Assembly: GCF_003121705.1 (NCBI RefSeq)
Contig: NZ_PYHR01000002.1
Location: 248,001-312,000 of the forward strand
Length of the DNA: 64,000 nucleotides
Direction: 5' to 3'
DNA from: Serinibacter arcticus
Lineage (GTDB): Bacteria; Actinomycetota; Actinomycetes; Actinomycetales; Beutenbergiaceae
Both the position numbers and the translations under genes were made by a program. The notes below the pieces were generated by a model. That model did no database searches. It was not told where the DNA came from and saw only the letters and a program-made list of their open reading frames with translations. This document shows, piece by piece, positions 28,532-37,453 of this stretch; the stretch's first letter is position 1, and each line of letters starts with the position of its first letter.

Positions 28532-30078
28532 ATGAGCACCACAGCGCCCGCCTCCGCCCCGACCGCTGTCGTCCCCGTCGACGCCGGTCCCCGGGCGACG
28601 CGTCGCGACTGGTGGGGCCTGGCGGTCCTCATGCTTCCGGTGCTGATCGTGTCCATCGACAACACCGTGCTGAGCTCCGCGCTGCCCTACATCGCGCTCG
28701 ACCTCCAGCCGGGAGCCGCCACGCAGCTGTGGATCGTCGACATCTACCCGCTCGTGCTGGCCACCCTGCTCGTGAGCATGGGCAACCTCGGGGACCGGAT
28801 CGGGCGCCGTCGACTCCTCCTGATCGGGGCGGTCGGCTTCGCCGCCGTCTCCGTGGTCGCCGCCTACTCCACCACCGCCGAGATGCTGCTGATCTGCCGG
28901 GCGCTGCTCGGCGTGTTCGGGGCCGCCCTCATGCCGTGCACGCTCTCGCTGCTGCGGGGGATGTTCCACGACCGCGGCCAGCGCCGGCTCGCGATCGCCG
29001 TCTGGGCGACCGGGTTCGCCGCCGGCGGGGCGATCGGCCCCGTGGTCGGCGGATTCCTGCTCGAGCACGCGTCCTGGGGCTCGGTGTTCCTGCTGGCCGT
29101 GCCGTTCCTGGTGCCGCTGCTGATCCTCGCGCCGCTGCTGGTGCGCGAGTCGCGCGATCCGAACCCGGGTCCGTTCGACGTCGTGGCGATCCTGCTGTCG
29201 ATGGCGACGTTCGCGCCGATCGTCTACGGCATCAAGCACCTGGCGACCTCGGGCCTGGACGTCGTAACCGTCGCCTCGTTCCTCGTCGGGGTCGCGGCGG
29301 GCACGCTCTTCGTGCGGCGCCTGCTGCGCCAGGAGAACCCGCTGCTGGACGTCCGGCTGTTCGCGGTGCCCGCCTTCACGGGCTCGGTGCTGGTCAACCT
29401 GCTGAGCGTGTTCTCGTTCGTGGGCCTGCTGTACTTCCTCAGCCAGCACCTGCAGCTCGTCGTCGGGCTCAGCCCCGTGAACGCGGGGCTCGTGCTCGTC
29501 CCGGGGACGCTGGCGATGGTCGCGGCCTCGCTGCTGGTGGTGCGTCTGGTGCGGCACGTGCGCCCCGCCCGCCTGATGGCCTTCGGGCTCTCGCTCGCCG
29601 CCGTCGCCTACGTCGTCTTCGCCGTCACCGGCGGCCACGCGGCCATCCCGCTCATCGCCACGGCGTTCGCGCTGCTCAGCATCGGGATCGGGATGGCGGA
29701 GACGCTGTCCAACGACATCATCGTGGCGGCGGTGCCGCCGGCGAAGGCCGGGGCCGCGTCCGCGGTGTCGGAGACGTCGTACGAGCTCGGAGCGGTGCTC
29801 GGCACCAGCGTGCTCGGGGAGTCCTCGCCGCGGGCTACGCCGCCAACCTCGCGATCCCGGACGGCGTCTCCGCCGCCGACGCCGCGCAGGCGGAGCAGAC
29901 GCTCGCCGGCGCCCTCACGGTCGCCGAGCGGCTGCCGGCCGAGCTCGGCACCGCGCTGGCCGACTCGGCGCGCGCGGCGTTCGACTCCGGTGTCGTGGCG
30001 ACGTCGGTGGTCGGGATCGCTCTCGCCGTCGGGGCCGCGCTGGTGGCCCTGCGGGCCGTGCGGGACGCGAGGGCCTGA
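28532..30078 (+). pseudogene. MFS drug transporter (DHA2 type), broken by a one-base frameshift
   Basis: The reading starts MSTTAPASAPTAVV and contains the 14-helix DHA2 features: IVSIDNTVLSSALPYI in helix 1, GNLGDRIGRRRLLLIG in the loop 2-3 motif A, and GGAIGPVVGGFLLEH in motif C. After SYELGAVLGTSVLG the frame breaks; the other frame continues VLAAGYAANLAIPDGVSAADAAQ to a final helix and stop at 30078. One extra G in the run of four at 29816-29819 restores LGGVLAAGYA and a ~515-residue pump. Divergent from tetR, which probably represses it. Confidence 0.85.
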
Positions 30079-30103
30079 CGAGGGTCAGGCGGCCAGGCCC
30101 TCG
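30068..30103. terminator. Hairpin overlapping the convergent MFS and ybaK stops
   Basis: CGAGGGCCTG (30068-30077) pairs perfectly with 30094-30103 across a 16-base loop. Both stop codons fall within the element. Confidence 0.55.
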
Positions 30104-30633
30104 ACGACCTCCGTGCGCGGCCACGCCGCGAGCAGGTCGCCGGGCAGGAGGAGCTTGGAGCGGCGCAGCCCGCTGCCGATGAGCGCGTCGCCCTCCAGGA
30201 CGCGGGCGTCCAGCAGCACGCGGTAGCCGTCCGGCAGCCCCAGCGGGGTGATGCCGCCGAACTCCATGCCGGAGTCGGCCACGGCGCGCTCGGCAGGCAG
30301 GAACGAGGCCTTGCGGACGTCGAGGAGCTTCTTGATCGTCCGGTTGACGTCGGCGCGCGTGGTCGCGCGCACCACGGCGGCAGCGAGCCTCTCCTCGCCG
30401 GCACGGCTTCCCCCGACGAGCACGCAGTTGGCGCTCACCTCGAGGTCGAGCCCGTAGTGGTCCGTCAGCGCCTGGGTGTCGGCGAGGTCAGGATCGATCC
30501 GCGCGACGAGCACCTCGCTCGCCACGCGCGGCTCGCTCCACGACCACGCCAGCAGGGTCTCGCGGACGGTATCAGCGACGTCGTCCAGCGCCTCGAGCGC
30601 CGGGGTCCAGGTCAGGGTGGGGGACGCGGTCAT
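30085..30633 (-). CDS. YbaK/aminoacyl-tRNA deacylase-domain protein
   Basis: A 182-residue protein whose central and C-terminal part is a YbaK/ProX-type domain (NCVLVGGSRAGEERLAAAVVRATTRADVNRTIKKLLDVRKASFLPAERAVADSGMEFGGITPLGLP), with the GITPLGLP loop typical of these editing enzymes. Such proteins hydrolyse mischarged aminoacyl-tRNA in trans; specificity is not evident here. An N-terminal ~50 residues are variable. ATG at 30633 is the first start in the protein-like part; it ends 17 bases from the PEBP gene on the same strand. Confidence 0.8.
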   Translation of the reverse strand: MTASPTLTWTPALEALDDVADTVRETLLAWSWSEPRVASEVLVARIDPDLADTQALTDHYGLDLEVSANCVLVGGSRAGEERLAAAVVRATTRADVNRTIKKLLDVRKASFLPAERAVADSGMEFGGITPLGLPDGYRVLLDARVLEGDALIGSGLRRSKLLLPGDLLAAWPRTEVVEGLAA

Positions 30634-30652
30634 CGCAGCCTCGCCCCGCCGC

Positions 30653-31180
30653 TCAGCGCTGGTAGGTGACGGTGAGGGTCGCCCGGGCCAGGGTGCGGAA
30701 CAGGCCGGTGAACGCGACCGCCGTCGGGCTGGCGTCGGGGTCGAGGTCGAGCGTGTCGACGTCGAGCGCGTGGACCGCGAAGACGTAGCGGTGGGCGCGG
30801 TCGCCCACGGGCGGCGCGGCGCCGGTGTAGGCGTGGCTGCCACCGTCGTTGCGGACGTGGAACGAGGCCCCGGGGAGCATGAGGTCGCTCTCGCCCGCGT
30901 CGGCCTCCAGCTCGGTGATGTCGGCCGAGAGGTCGACGACCGTCCAGTGCCAGAACCCGGCGGGGGTCGGGGCGTCCGGGTCGAAGCAGCTCACCACGAA
31001 GCTCTGCGTCTCGGGCGGGAAGCCCGACCAGGCGAGGTGGGGGGAGCGGTCACCCCCGTGGGCGACGAAGTCCTCGCCGAGCGGGGCCCCCTCGATGAGG
31101 TCCCGGCTCGTCAGCGCGAACGACGGGACGGGAGGGAGCTGGTCGTAGGGCGCCGGCGCTACCGGCCGCGAGAGATCCAC
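30653..31180 (-). CDS. YbhB/YbcL (PEBP) family protein
   Basis: A 175-residue phosphatidylethanolamine-binding-protein-like protein. Motifs: CFDPDAPTPAGFWHWTVVDL (the DPDxP and W-H-W ligand pocket) and HAYTGAAPPVGDRAHRYVFAVHALD (the GPxPP-H-RY element). There is no signal peptide, so it acts in the cytoplasm. Ligand and role of bacterial members are largely unknown. GTG start (VDLSRPVAP). It precedes the YbaK-like gene by about 20 bases, so the two are probably cotranscribed. Confidence 0.88.
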   Translation of the reverse strand: MDLSRPVAPAPYDQLPPVPSFALTSRDLIEGAPLGEDFVAHGGDRSPHLAWSGFPPETQSFVVSCFDPDAPTPAGFWHWTVVDLSADITELEADAGESDLMLPGASFHVRNDGGSHAYTGAAPPVGDRAHRYVFAVHALDVDTLDLDPDASPTAVAFTGLFRTLARATLTVTYQR

Positions 31181-31399
31181 CTCGCCAGGCTAACCCCCGA
31201 CCCGTCCGCCGGGGTCGAGGTGACGGACGACGCACCGAAATCACCTGCCGACCGGCCGGGCGGTCGGTAAGATGGAGGAGTCATCCCGAACCGCGTCGAC
31301 ACCGTCCGCGACCCGGGTGGCACCCCATCACCCACGCCGATCGGCGTGGAACAGTCGCGCGCCGAGACCCGGCGCCGTCGTCACGGAGAGGAGGAGACC

Positions 31400-31576
31400 A
31401 TGAGCACGAAGCACCCGCGATCCGGGGCCGTCCAGGGGTCTGCCGTCCGCCGCGTGCTGCGAACCTTCGGCGCCCCCGGCGCCGAGGCGTACCGCGAGAG
31501 CATGCAGCGGCGCGAGCGGTACGCCGTCGGGCTGCTCAGCGGCTACGTCGCGCACCGCAGCACCGACGACCGCTGA
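31400..31576 (+). CDS. Small basic protein of unknown function
   Basis: A 58-residue protein (MSTKHPRSGAVQGSAVRRVLRTFGAP...HRSTDDR), rich in Arg and without cysteine or membrane helix. GGAGAGGAGGAG directly before the ATG is a very strong ribosome-binding site and a 16-bp terminator follows, so this is a well-defined single-gene transcript. TAAGAT about 130 bases upstream (31267-31272) could be a -10 element. No family recognised. Confidence 0.65.
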   Translation: MSTKHPRSGAVQGSAVRRVLRTFGAPGAEAYRESMQRRERYAVGLLSGYVAHRSTDDR

Positions 31577-31614
31577 CGACGGCGACCGCCGGCCACGCCG
31601 TCGGTCACTCGCCC

Positions 31615-31651
31615 GAACGCCCCCACCGCCCTGACGGCGGTGGGGGCGTTC
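31615..31651 (+). terminator. 16-bp perfect hairpin terminator
   Basis: GAACGCCCCCACCGCC (31615-31630) pairs exactly with 31636-31651 around a CTGAC loop, 38 bases after the small gene and before the convergent aldo/keto reductase. Confidence 0.8.
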
Positions 31652-31683
31652 GTCGTCGCGGGCGACGACCGGGTCGGGCGCGA

Positions 31684-32675
31684 CTACCAGCGCGGGTGGA
31701 TCGCCGCGCGCAGGTGCTCCTCGTAGGTGCGGCGGACGGCGGCGTCGAACTCCGCCACGTCGAAGCCGGAGGCGAGCAGGTCGGCGGCCGCCGAGTTCGA
31801 CCGCGCCTGCTCCGGGGTGCGGGCGCCGGGGATGACGGACGTCACGCCCGGGCGCGAGACGATCCAGGCGAGCGTCGCGGCGGGCAGGCTCACGCCGTCG
31901 GGCAGTGCGGCGGTGAGCTCGCCGACCGCCTGCAGCCCGACGCCGAAGTCGACGCCCGAGAACGTCTCGCCCTGGTCGAAGGCCTCGCCGTGGCGGTTGA
32001 ACGTGCGGTGGTCGTTCGCCGCGAAGGTGGTGGACGCGTCGTAGCGACCGCTGAGAAGCCCCGACGCGAGGGGCACGCGGGCGAGGATGCCGACGCCCGC
32101 CGTCGTCGCCGCGGGGAGCACCTCGTCCAGGGGCTTGAGGCGGAACGGGTTGAGGATGATCTGCACGCTCGCCGTGCCCGGGCGGGCGATGGCGGCCAGC
32201 GCCTGCTCGCACGTCTCGACCGACACGCCGTAGGCGGCGATCGAACCGTCGGCGACCAGGGCGTCGAGCGCGTCGTAGGTCGCGTCCGCCTCGATGACCT
32301 CGCTCGGCGGGCAGTGGAGCTGGACGAGGTCGAGCGTGTCGACGCCGAGGTTGGTGCGGGACCGGTCGACCCAGGCGCGGAAGTTCGCGGGGGAGTAGTT
32401 GGCGCTCTCCTGCGGCAGGCGGCGCCCCATCTTCGTGGCGACCGTGAGGCCGTGCCCCGGGTGGGCCGCGAGGAACGTGCCGATGAGCTGCTCGGAGCGC
32501 CCGTCGCCGTAGACGTCCGCGGTGTCGAGCAGGGTGACGCCGGCGGCGACCGCGGCGTCGATCACCGTGAGGGCGTCGGTCTCGCTGACGTCACCCCAGT
32601 CGGCGCCGAGCTGCCAGGTACCGAGGCCGACGGCGGAGACGTCGCGACCGGTGCGTCCGAGGGGCGAGCGAGCAT
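31684..32675 (-). pseudogene. Aldo/keto reductase, apparent one-base frameshift at the start
   Basis: The body (RSPLGRTGRDVSAVGLGTWQLGADWG ...) is a complete aldo/keto reductase of about 330 residues with Asp/Tyr in LDTADVYGDG, Lys in VATKMGR and His in LVQLHCPP. The well-placed ATG (32675, AAGGAG seven bases upstream) is in a different frame and would read MLARPS. One extra base in the four-G run at 32661-32664 (+ strand) gives MLARPLGRTGRDV, the normal opening. Without it, the in-frame start lies at 32760 with an unrelated leader. Substrate unknown. Confidence 0.82.
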
Positions 32676-32836
32676 GGGGGCACTCCTTGTGGGGGCTGAC
32701 GGGTGGTGCGGGGACGGGCGACGGTGCGTGTTCGTCGTCGGCGTAGCGTTCACCGACCATTTCCCCGATGCGGGGTTACCAGGATCGCACCCGGACCTGT
32801 AGTGTTGTTCGTGGTTGCAGTGAATCGCACGTCTGA

Positions 32837-32870
32837 GCGCCCCAACCCTCGAGGTCCGGGGCGCTTTCTT
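32837..32870 (+). promoter_or_regulatory. Terminator-like hairpin in the cold-shock gene leader
   Basis: GCGCCCC (32837-32843) pairs with GGGGCGC (32858-32864); the loop holds a nested CCTCGAGG palindrome. TTTCTT follows at once, one of the few U-rich tails in the window. It lies about 75 bases before the csp start codon, so it may end a short upstream RNA or act as an attenuator. Confidence 0.55.
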
Positions 32871-32945
32871 CACCTGAAGGTTAGGCGCCGGGCACCGTGG
32901 CTAGGGCTCGACAGTCGGGCCCGGCACCTACTCGAAGGATTTCCC

Positions 32946-33149
32946 ATGACTGACGGAACTGTGAAGTGGTTCAACGCCGAGAAGGGCTTCGGCTTCATCA
33001 CTCCTGACGACGGTGGCAGCGACGTGTTCGCCCACTTCTCCGCGATCGAGGCCGACGGCTACCGTTCGCTCGAGGAGAACCAGCGCGTCTCCTTCGAGGT
33101 CACGCAGGGCCCCAAGGGCCCGCAGGCCTCGAACATCCGCTCGATCTGA
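32946..33149 (+). CDS. Cold-shock protein (CspA family)
   Basis: A 67-residue single-domain cold-shock protein: [34 protein letters not shown] carries RNP1 (KGFGFI) and RNP2 (DVFAHF). It binds single-stranded RNA/DNA and acts as an RNA chaperone. The ~180-base region upstream contains no gene but conserved-looking structure, in keeping with the long regulatory leaders of csp mRNAs. Followed by a strong hairpin and a desaturase gene on the same strand. Confidence 0.95.
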   Translation: MTDGTVKWFNAEKGFGFITPDDGGSDVFAHFSAIEADGYRSLEENQRVSFEVTQGPKGPQASNIRSI

Positions 33150-33204
33150 TCGAGTCGCTCTCTGAGCATCGGCTCCTGACGAACAACCTTCGTCACTGAG
33201 CTCG

Positions 33205-33246
33205 ACGGCCGCGGGGGCGGAGCACATGCTCCGCCTTCGCGGCCGT
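33205..33246 (+). terminator. Long hairpin after the cold-shock gene
   Basis: ACGGCCGCG...GGCGGAGC pairs with GCTCCGCC...CGCGGCCGT around ACAT, with a small internal mismatch, and ends in GTTTCAC. Confidence 0.75.
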
Positions 33247-33329
33247 TTCACATTCGCGGCAGTGCACGACGATGCCGCACCCGGGCCGTTTCCCCCTCCG
33301 GCCCGCCCTGCTGCTGATCGGACCACCGC

Positions 33330-34415
33330 ATGACCGCACTCGACGTCTCCGCTCCGACGCCCGGGGGCACTCGCCCTCGTGACCGTCAGATCAGCCAGTA
33401 CGCCGCGCTGACCAAGATGGTCCAGGAGACCGGGCTCATGCGCCGCCGCTACGGCCACTACTGGAGCAGGCTCGTCGGTGCCGTCCTCGTCGTCGCCGGC
33501 CTCGTCGCCGCCGTCATCTGGATCGGCGACTCGTGGTGGCAGCTCGCCGTCGCCGCCGTGATCGGCGTCGTCATGACGCAGATCGCCTTCCTCGGCCACG
33601 ACGCCGCGCACAAGCAGATCTTCGCGTCGGGCAAGTGGAACGACTGGATCAGCCTGATCCTCGCCAACCTCTTCGTCGGACTCAGCTACGGCTGGTGGCA
33701 GGGCAAGCACAACCGCCACCACGCGAACCCGAACAAGCGCGGGTCCGATCCCGACATCGACCTGCCGGTCGTGACGTTCACGCCGGAGCAGGCCGATGAG
33801 CGCCGCGGCGTCCTGTCGAACTGGTTCCTCAAGCACCAGGGCTGGTTCTTCTTCCCGCTGCTGCTCATCGAGGGCGTCGACCTCCACGTCACCAGCACCC
33901 GCCGCGTGCTCGGTCGCGAGGCCATCAAGCGCCGCGCCGTCGAGATCACCTTCCTCGCGGTCCGAATCCTCGGCTTCCTCTCCCTGGCCTTCATCGTGAT
34001 GTCCCCGGGCAAGGCCCTCGCGTTCATCGGCATCGAGCTCGCCGTCTTCGGGTTCTACATGGGCGCCTCGTTCGCGCCGAACCACAAGGGCATGCCGATC
34101 GTCCCGCCCGACATGAAGATCGACTTCCTTCGCCGTCAGACCCTGATGAGCCGCAACATCACGGGGAGCCGCTTCGTCGACGTGGCCATGGGCGGCCTCA
34201 ACTTCCAGGTGGAGCACCACCTGTTCCCGAGCATGCCGAGCCCGAGCCTGCGCAAGGTCGCGCCGATGGTCCGCGAGTTCTGCGCGACCCACAACGTCAG
34301 CTACACCGAGATGTCGCTGTGGAAGTCCTACGGCATCGTCGTGCGCCACCTCAACGAGGTCGGCCTCGGCGTCAGGGACAACTTCACCTGCCCCCTGGTG
34401 GCGCAGTACCGCTGA
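33330..34415 (+). CDS. Membrane fatty acid desaturase
   Basis: A 361-residue integral membrane di-iron enzyme. The three histidine boxes are intact: GHDAAH (89-94), HNRHH (127-131) and QVEHH (293-297). Four or more membrane helices surround them. The QVEHH box is typical of front-end or acyl-lipid/acyl-CoA desaturases. It introduces a double bond into membrane fatty acids with oxygen and a reductant. It lies 180 bases after the csp gene on the same strand, which suggests a shared link to cold adaptation. ATG start. Confidence 0.9.
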   Translation: MTALDVSAPTPGGTRPRDRQISQYAALTKMVQETGLMRRRYGHYWSRLVGAVLVVAGLVAAVIWIGDSWWQLAVAAVIGVVMTQIAFLGHDAAHKQIFASGKWNDWISLILANLFVGLSYGWWQGKHNRHHANPNKRGSDPDIDLPVVTFTPEQADERRGVLSNWFLKHQGWFFFPLLLIEGVDLHVTSTRRVLGREAIKRRAVEITFLAVRILGFLSLAFIVMSPGKALAFIGIELAVFGFYMGASFAPNHKGMPIVPPDMKIDFLRRQTLMSRNITGSRFVDVAMGGLNFQVEHHLFPSMPSPSLRKVAPMVREFCATHNVSYTEMSLWKSYGIVVRHLNEVGLGVRDNFTCPLVAQYR

Positions 34416-34436
34416 GACGCGTCTCGGCCCGACGCC

Positions 34437-34789
34437 TCAGGTCCTGACGGCCGGGAGCGCCCCGATCTCGTGGTGCACCCGGCCGCCGGTCGGACAGGCC
34501 CAGACGGCGCGCTCGACGGCGACCACCGCCTGCAGCGGATGGCTGTCCGGGTGCTCGGGGCACGGCGGCCAGTTCGTGGGCGACGTCGCCCAGAGCTCCT
34601 CGATCCACCACTCCTGGACGACGTCGGCGACCCGGGCGACCCGCTCCGGCTCGCTCGCCCCCAGCGCGACCGCGACGCCGGTCCCGGCCGAGGTGCCGAT
34701 GAGCGCCGACACCATCCCGGGGAGGTCCACCCAGTCCTCGTGCACCACGACCGGGGCCGGTGCCCCGAGGCCGCGAGATCCGCCAGCAC
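34437..34789 (-). pseudogene. Conserved hypothetical protein, apparent one-base frameshift
   Basis: The main frame reads VVVHEDWVDLPGMVSALIGTSAGTGVAVALG ... SPTNWPPCPEHPDSHPLQ ... WACPTGG, with a C-x-x-H and CPTGG pair that could bind metal. The N-terminal part (VLADLAASG) is in another frame; one more base in the four-C run at 34763-34766 joins them as LAASGAPAPVVVHEDW. The true start may be further upstream, overlapping the VOC gene, because coding-like sequence continues to 34841 without a start codon. Function unknown. Convergent with the desaturase. Confidence 0.55.
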
Positions 34790-34841
34790 CGGGGCGAGCG
34801 CGCGGTCGAGGACCTCGGCCGCGGCGTCCGGCGGCGGCGCG

Positions 34842-35264
34842 CTAGAGATGGACCGCTCCGTCGGGCTCGATCGACCACGTCGGGTTGTGGGCGATCTCCC
34901 ACAGGACCCCGTTCGGGTCCCGCACCAGGGCGTGGAAGATGCCGCCGAACTCGCTCTCCCGAGGTGGCTTCACGACGACGGCGCCACCGGAGACCATCAC
35001 GGCCACCAGCGGCGCCACGTCCTCGCGCGAGGCCACGTTGTGCGCGAGGGTCACCCCGGACACGCCGCCGTGCGCCTGGCCGGTGTCGCGGTCGAACTTC
35101 TCGCCGTCGAAGAAGCCCAGGAGCAGCCCGGGGGCGACCTGGTAGAACACGATCTCGCCCGGCACGTCCGTGTGGGGCTCCCAGCCGAGAGCGTCGGAGT
35201 AGAGGCGACGGACGGCGTCGAGATCCGCCGTCGCGACGGTGAGGAGATGCAGCTGCTGCGTCAA
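34842..35264 (-). CDS. VOC (glyoxalase/bleomycin-resistance fold) family protein
   Basis: A 140-residue protein of two beta-alpha-beta-beta-beta modules: LTVATADLDAVRRLYSDALGWEP at the start and FHALVRDPNGVLWEIAHNP at the end, the typical paired VOC motifs with a metal-ligand Glu (WEIAHN). Substrate unknown. The start is a TTG at 35264, with GGAG five bases upstream, since no ATG or GTG fits. It probably shares a transcript with the downstream hypothetical gene. Confidence 0.8.
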   Translation of the reverse strand: MTQQLHLLTVATADLDAVRRLYSDALGWEPHTDVPGEIVFYQVAPGLLLGFFDGEKFDRDTGQAHGGVSGVTLAHNVASREDVAPLVAVMVSGGAVVVKPPRESEFGGIFHALVRDPNGVLWEIAHNPTWSIEPDGAVHL

Positions 35265-35347
35265 CGGAACTCCGTCCTCGGGGGCCTCGCCCGCTAGCGT
35301 GTCACCGGCCGTCCGCGTGAGTTCGGCCGTTCACCGCGAGGAGCACC

Positions 35348-36093
35348 ATGATCATCTTCGGCACCTACGTCATCCACCGTACGCTCGGCGAGGGGCACTT
35401 CATGTGCCCGCAGTGCATGGGTGTGACGGCCTACCGGGTCCGCCGCGGCCGCTGGTTCTTCCACATCCTCTTCATCCCGCTGATCCCGATGAGGAAGACC
35501 CCGCCGCACGTGGAGTGCCGCACGTGCCGGTCGAAGTTCGCCCTCGGCGTCCTGGGTCCGGACGCCGAGCAGTACCGCGACGGAGCCGCGCCGCCGCCCT
35601 GGAGCAGGTCATGCAGCAGGTGCCGCCGGCCGGTCATCACGTTCCGTCGGGCTCTCCCGGCCTCCCGCCGGTGCCGCAGGCTGCCGCGAGCGCTCCCGGG
35701 AGCGCCTCCTCCGTCGACGTGCTCGCCCTCGTCCGCGGCCTCACCGCCGAGGTGCTGCGCCGCGCGGACGCCGTCACCGACGCCGGGGTCGAGGCCGCCG
35801 TCTCGCTGGTGCGCAGCCGCGGCGTGGAAGACGTGCGGCCCGAGTACGTCCGGCACGACGTCGCGAACCTCGACACCACCTACCTGAGCGGCCTGGTGCG
35901 CTCCGGCGTCGCCTCCGGCGTGCTGGCGGGCGCCCCGGCGCGCGGCCTGGTCGCCGAGGCGACCACGCTCGCGCACCGCAACGGCGGGCTCACCGCGGCC
36001 CAGTGGGACTGGATCGTCGCGCTGGGGCTGGACGCCGGGGTCGGACCGACGGCGAGCGGCGAGATCCGCGACGGCGTGCTCGCGCGCGGCTGA
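35348..36093 (+). pseudogene. Zinc-ribbon protein with C-terminal TerB-like helical region, frameshifted
   Basis: The start (MIIFGTYVIHRTLGEGHFMCPQCMGV ... HVECRTCRSKFALGVLG) holds two CxxC pairs forming a zinc ribbon around a hydrophobic stretch (WFFHILFIPLIPM). After DAEQYRDGA the frame breaks near 35588; the other frame continues AALEQVMQQVPP and a ~135-residue helical domain (LALVRGLTAEVLRRADAV ... LGLDAGVG) to 36093. One added base restores a ~248-residue protein. GAGGAG-type RBS before the ATG. Function unknown; zinc ribbon is clear, the C-terminal call is tentative. Confidence 0.65.
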
Positions 36094-36114
36094 CGGGCAC
36101 CGTGGCGCTGGCCG

Positions 36115-36837
36115 TCACATCTGCCAGGCGTGGAAGAGCACCCCGTTCGCCACGCCCAACGGCTTGCCCTGCTCGGCCGTCATGCGGGTGATGAACGGTC
36201 GCGCCGGCGGGTGGTCGGGGATCGCCTCGAGGTAGACGCGGTGCGCCTCGAGCGAGGCGATGCCGCGCTCCAGCGGCTCGCCGGAGACGTCCACACCGTG
36301 CGTGGGCCTGCCGTGACCGCCGACCAGCAGGGTGCGCGCCGCCCACGGCTCGAGCCCGGCCTCGGTCAGGTCGGTGAAGACCCACGGGTTGTCGGCGTCG
36401 CGGATCGCGTCGACGACGGTGATGCCGGCCACGCGGTGGTCGACGTGGTTGAGGCCCCAGGGCGACTCCAGCTCCCAGGTCCCGGTGACGACGACGTCGG
36501 GGCGCACGTCACGGATGACGCGCGCCACCTCGCGCCGGAGCTCGAGCGACGGCGTCAGCTCGCCGTCGGGGAAGTCCAGGAACCTCACGTCGGTGACACC
36601 GACCGCGCGGGAGCCCTCGATCTGCTCGCGCTCGCGGAGGACGGCGGTCTCGGCCGGGGCCAACGTGCGGATGCCGGCCTCGCCCCGCGTCAGCAGGAGG
36701 TAGGTGACCTCGACGCCGCGCGAGGTCCAGGCGGCGACGGCGCACGAGGTCCCGTACTCGACGTCGTCGGGATGGGCCACGACGCAGAGCACGCGTTCGA
36801 AGGCGGAGTCGTCCAGCAGCGAGACCTCGATGTCCAT
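36115..36837 (-). CDS. PIG-L/LmbE family N-acetylglucosaminyl deacetylase-like protein
   Basis: A 240-residue zinc hydrolase. Motifs: VVAHPDDVEYG (AHPDD, zinc His and catalytic Asp) and HVDHRVAG (third zinc ligand). Family members include MshB (mycothiol step) and Mca (mycothiol conjugate amidase), but also many sugar deacetylases; MshB and Mca are usually ~290-300 residues, so a different substrate is likely. ATG start. It diverges from nothing nearby and is convergent with the zinc-ribbon gene. Confidence 0.83.
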   Translation of the reverse strand: MDIEVSLLDDSAFERVLCVVAHPDDVEYGTSCAVAAWTSRGVEVTYLLLTRGEAGIRTLAPAETAVLREREQIEGSRAVGVTDVRFLDFPDGELTPSLELRREVARVIRDVRPDVVVTGTWELESPWGLNHVDHRVAGITVVDAIRDADNPWVFTDLTEAGLEPWAARTLLVGGHGRPTHGVDVSGEPLERGIASLEAHRVYLEAIPDHPPARPFITRMTAEQGKPLGVANGVLFHAWQM

Positions 36838-36901
36838 GCGGCCGAGGGTACGCCGGGGACGTCGGGGAGGGGAGAGGATTCTCCGAGGGCCGGCAGGGGT
36901 C

Positions 36902-37384
36902 TCAGAGCAGCGCGAGCGCCTCGTCGCGTCCGCCCGGCGGACCCACCACCAGCAGCACCACGTAGGCGGCCACCACGAGGAACGCGAGGACCGCGCCCAG
37001 CTGCACCGGGTGGCGCAGCGTCCAGCGCAGCGCCCGGTCGTGCCAGCGCGAGTCGCGCGGGTGGTCGCTCACCTCGCGCCGCCACGCGCCCGCGAGCTTT
37101 CCCCGGCGGTCGAGGGCGATCTCGGTGGGCAGCGTGGCGTACGGGACCACGGCGGCCCCGACGGCCAGGGCGGAGGTGCCGAGGCTCCAGCGCTGGTTGA
37201 GCGCCACGAGCAGGGCGGTCGTCGCATAGGCGAGGAACACGAAGCCGTGGATGGCGCCGCCGATCGTCACGGCGATGCGCAGGTCGGCGGTGGCCCGGAG
37301 GATCATCCCGCCGATCAGGAGCGTCCAGGAGACCATCTCGGCCAGGGCGAGCGCGCGGAACAGGGCGCGGGGCGTGCGGAACAC
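36902..37384 (-). CDS. DUF3817 family membrane protein
   Basis: A 160-residue protein with four membrane helices: ALALAEMVSWTLLIGGMILRAT, VTIGGAIHGFVFLAYATTALLVAL, LGTSALAVGAAVVPYATLPTEIAL, and a C-terminal AVLAFLVVAAYVVLLVVGPP. The order and the GGAIHGFVFLAY motif fit DUF3817; function unknown. GAGAGGA lies five bases before the GTG start. Divergent from the cupin gene. Confidence 0.78.
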   Translation of the reverse strand: MFRTPRALFRALALAEMVSWTLLIGGMILRATADLRIAVTIGGAIHGFVFLAYATTALLVALNQRWSLGTSALAVGAAVVPYATLPTEIALDRRGKLAGAWRREVSDHPRDSRWHDRALRWTLRHPVQLGAVLAFLVVAAYVVLLVVGPPGGRDEALALL

Positions 37385-37453
37385 CGGGGTCCTCTCGTGG
37401 GTTTCTCCCACCCTATGTCGGCCCGCGCTAGCCTCGAACCGGAGGTGGCACCG

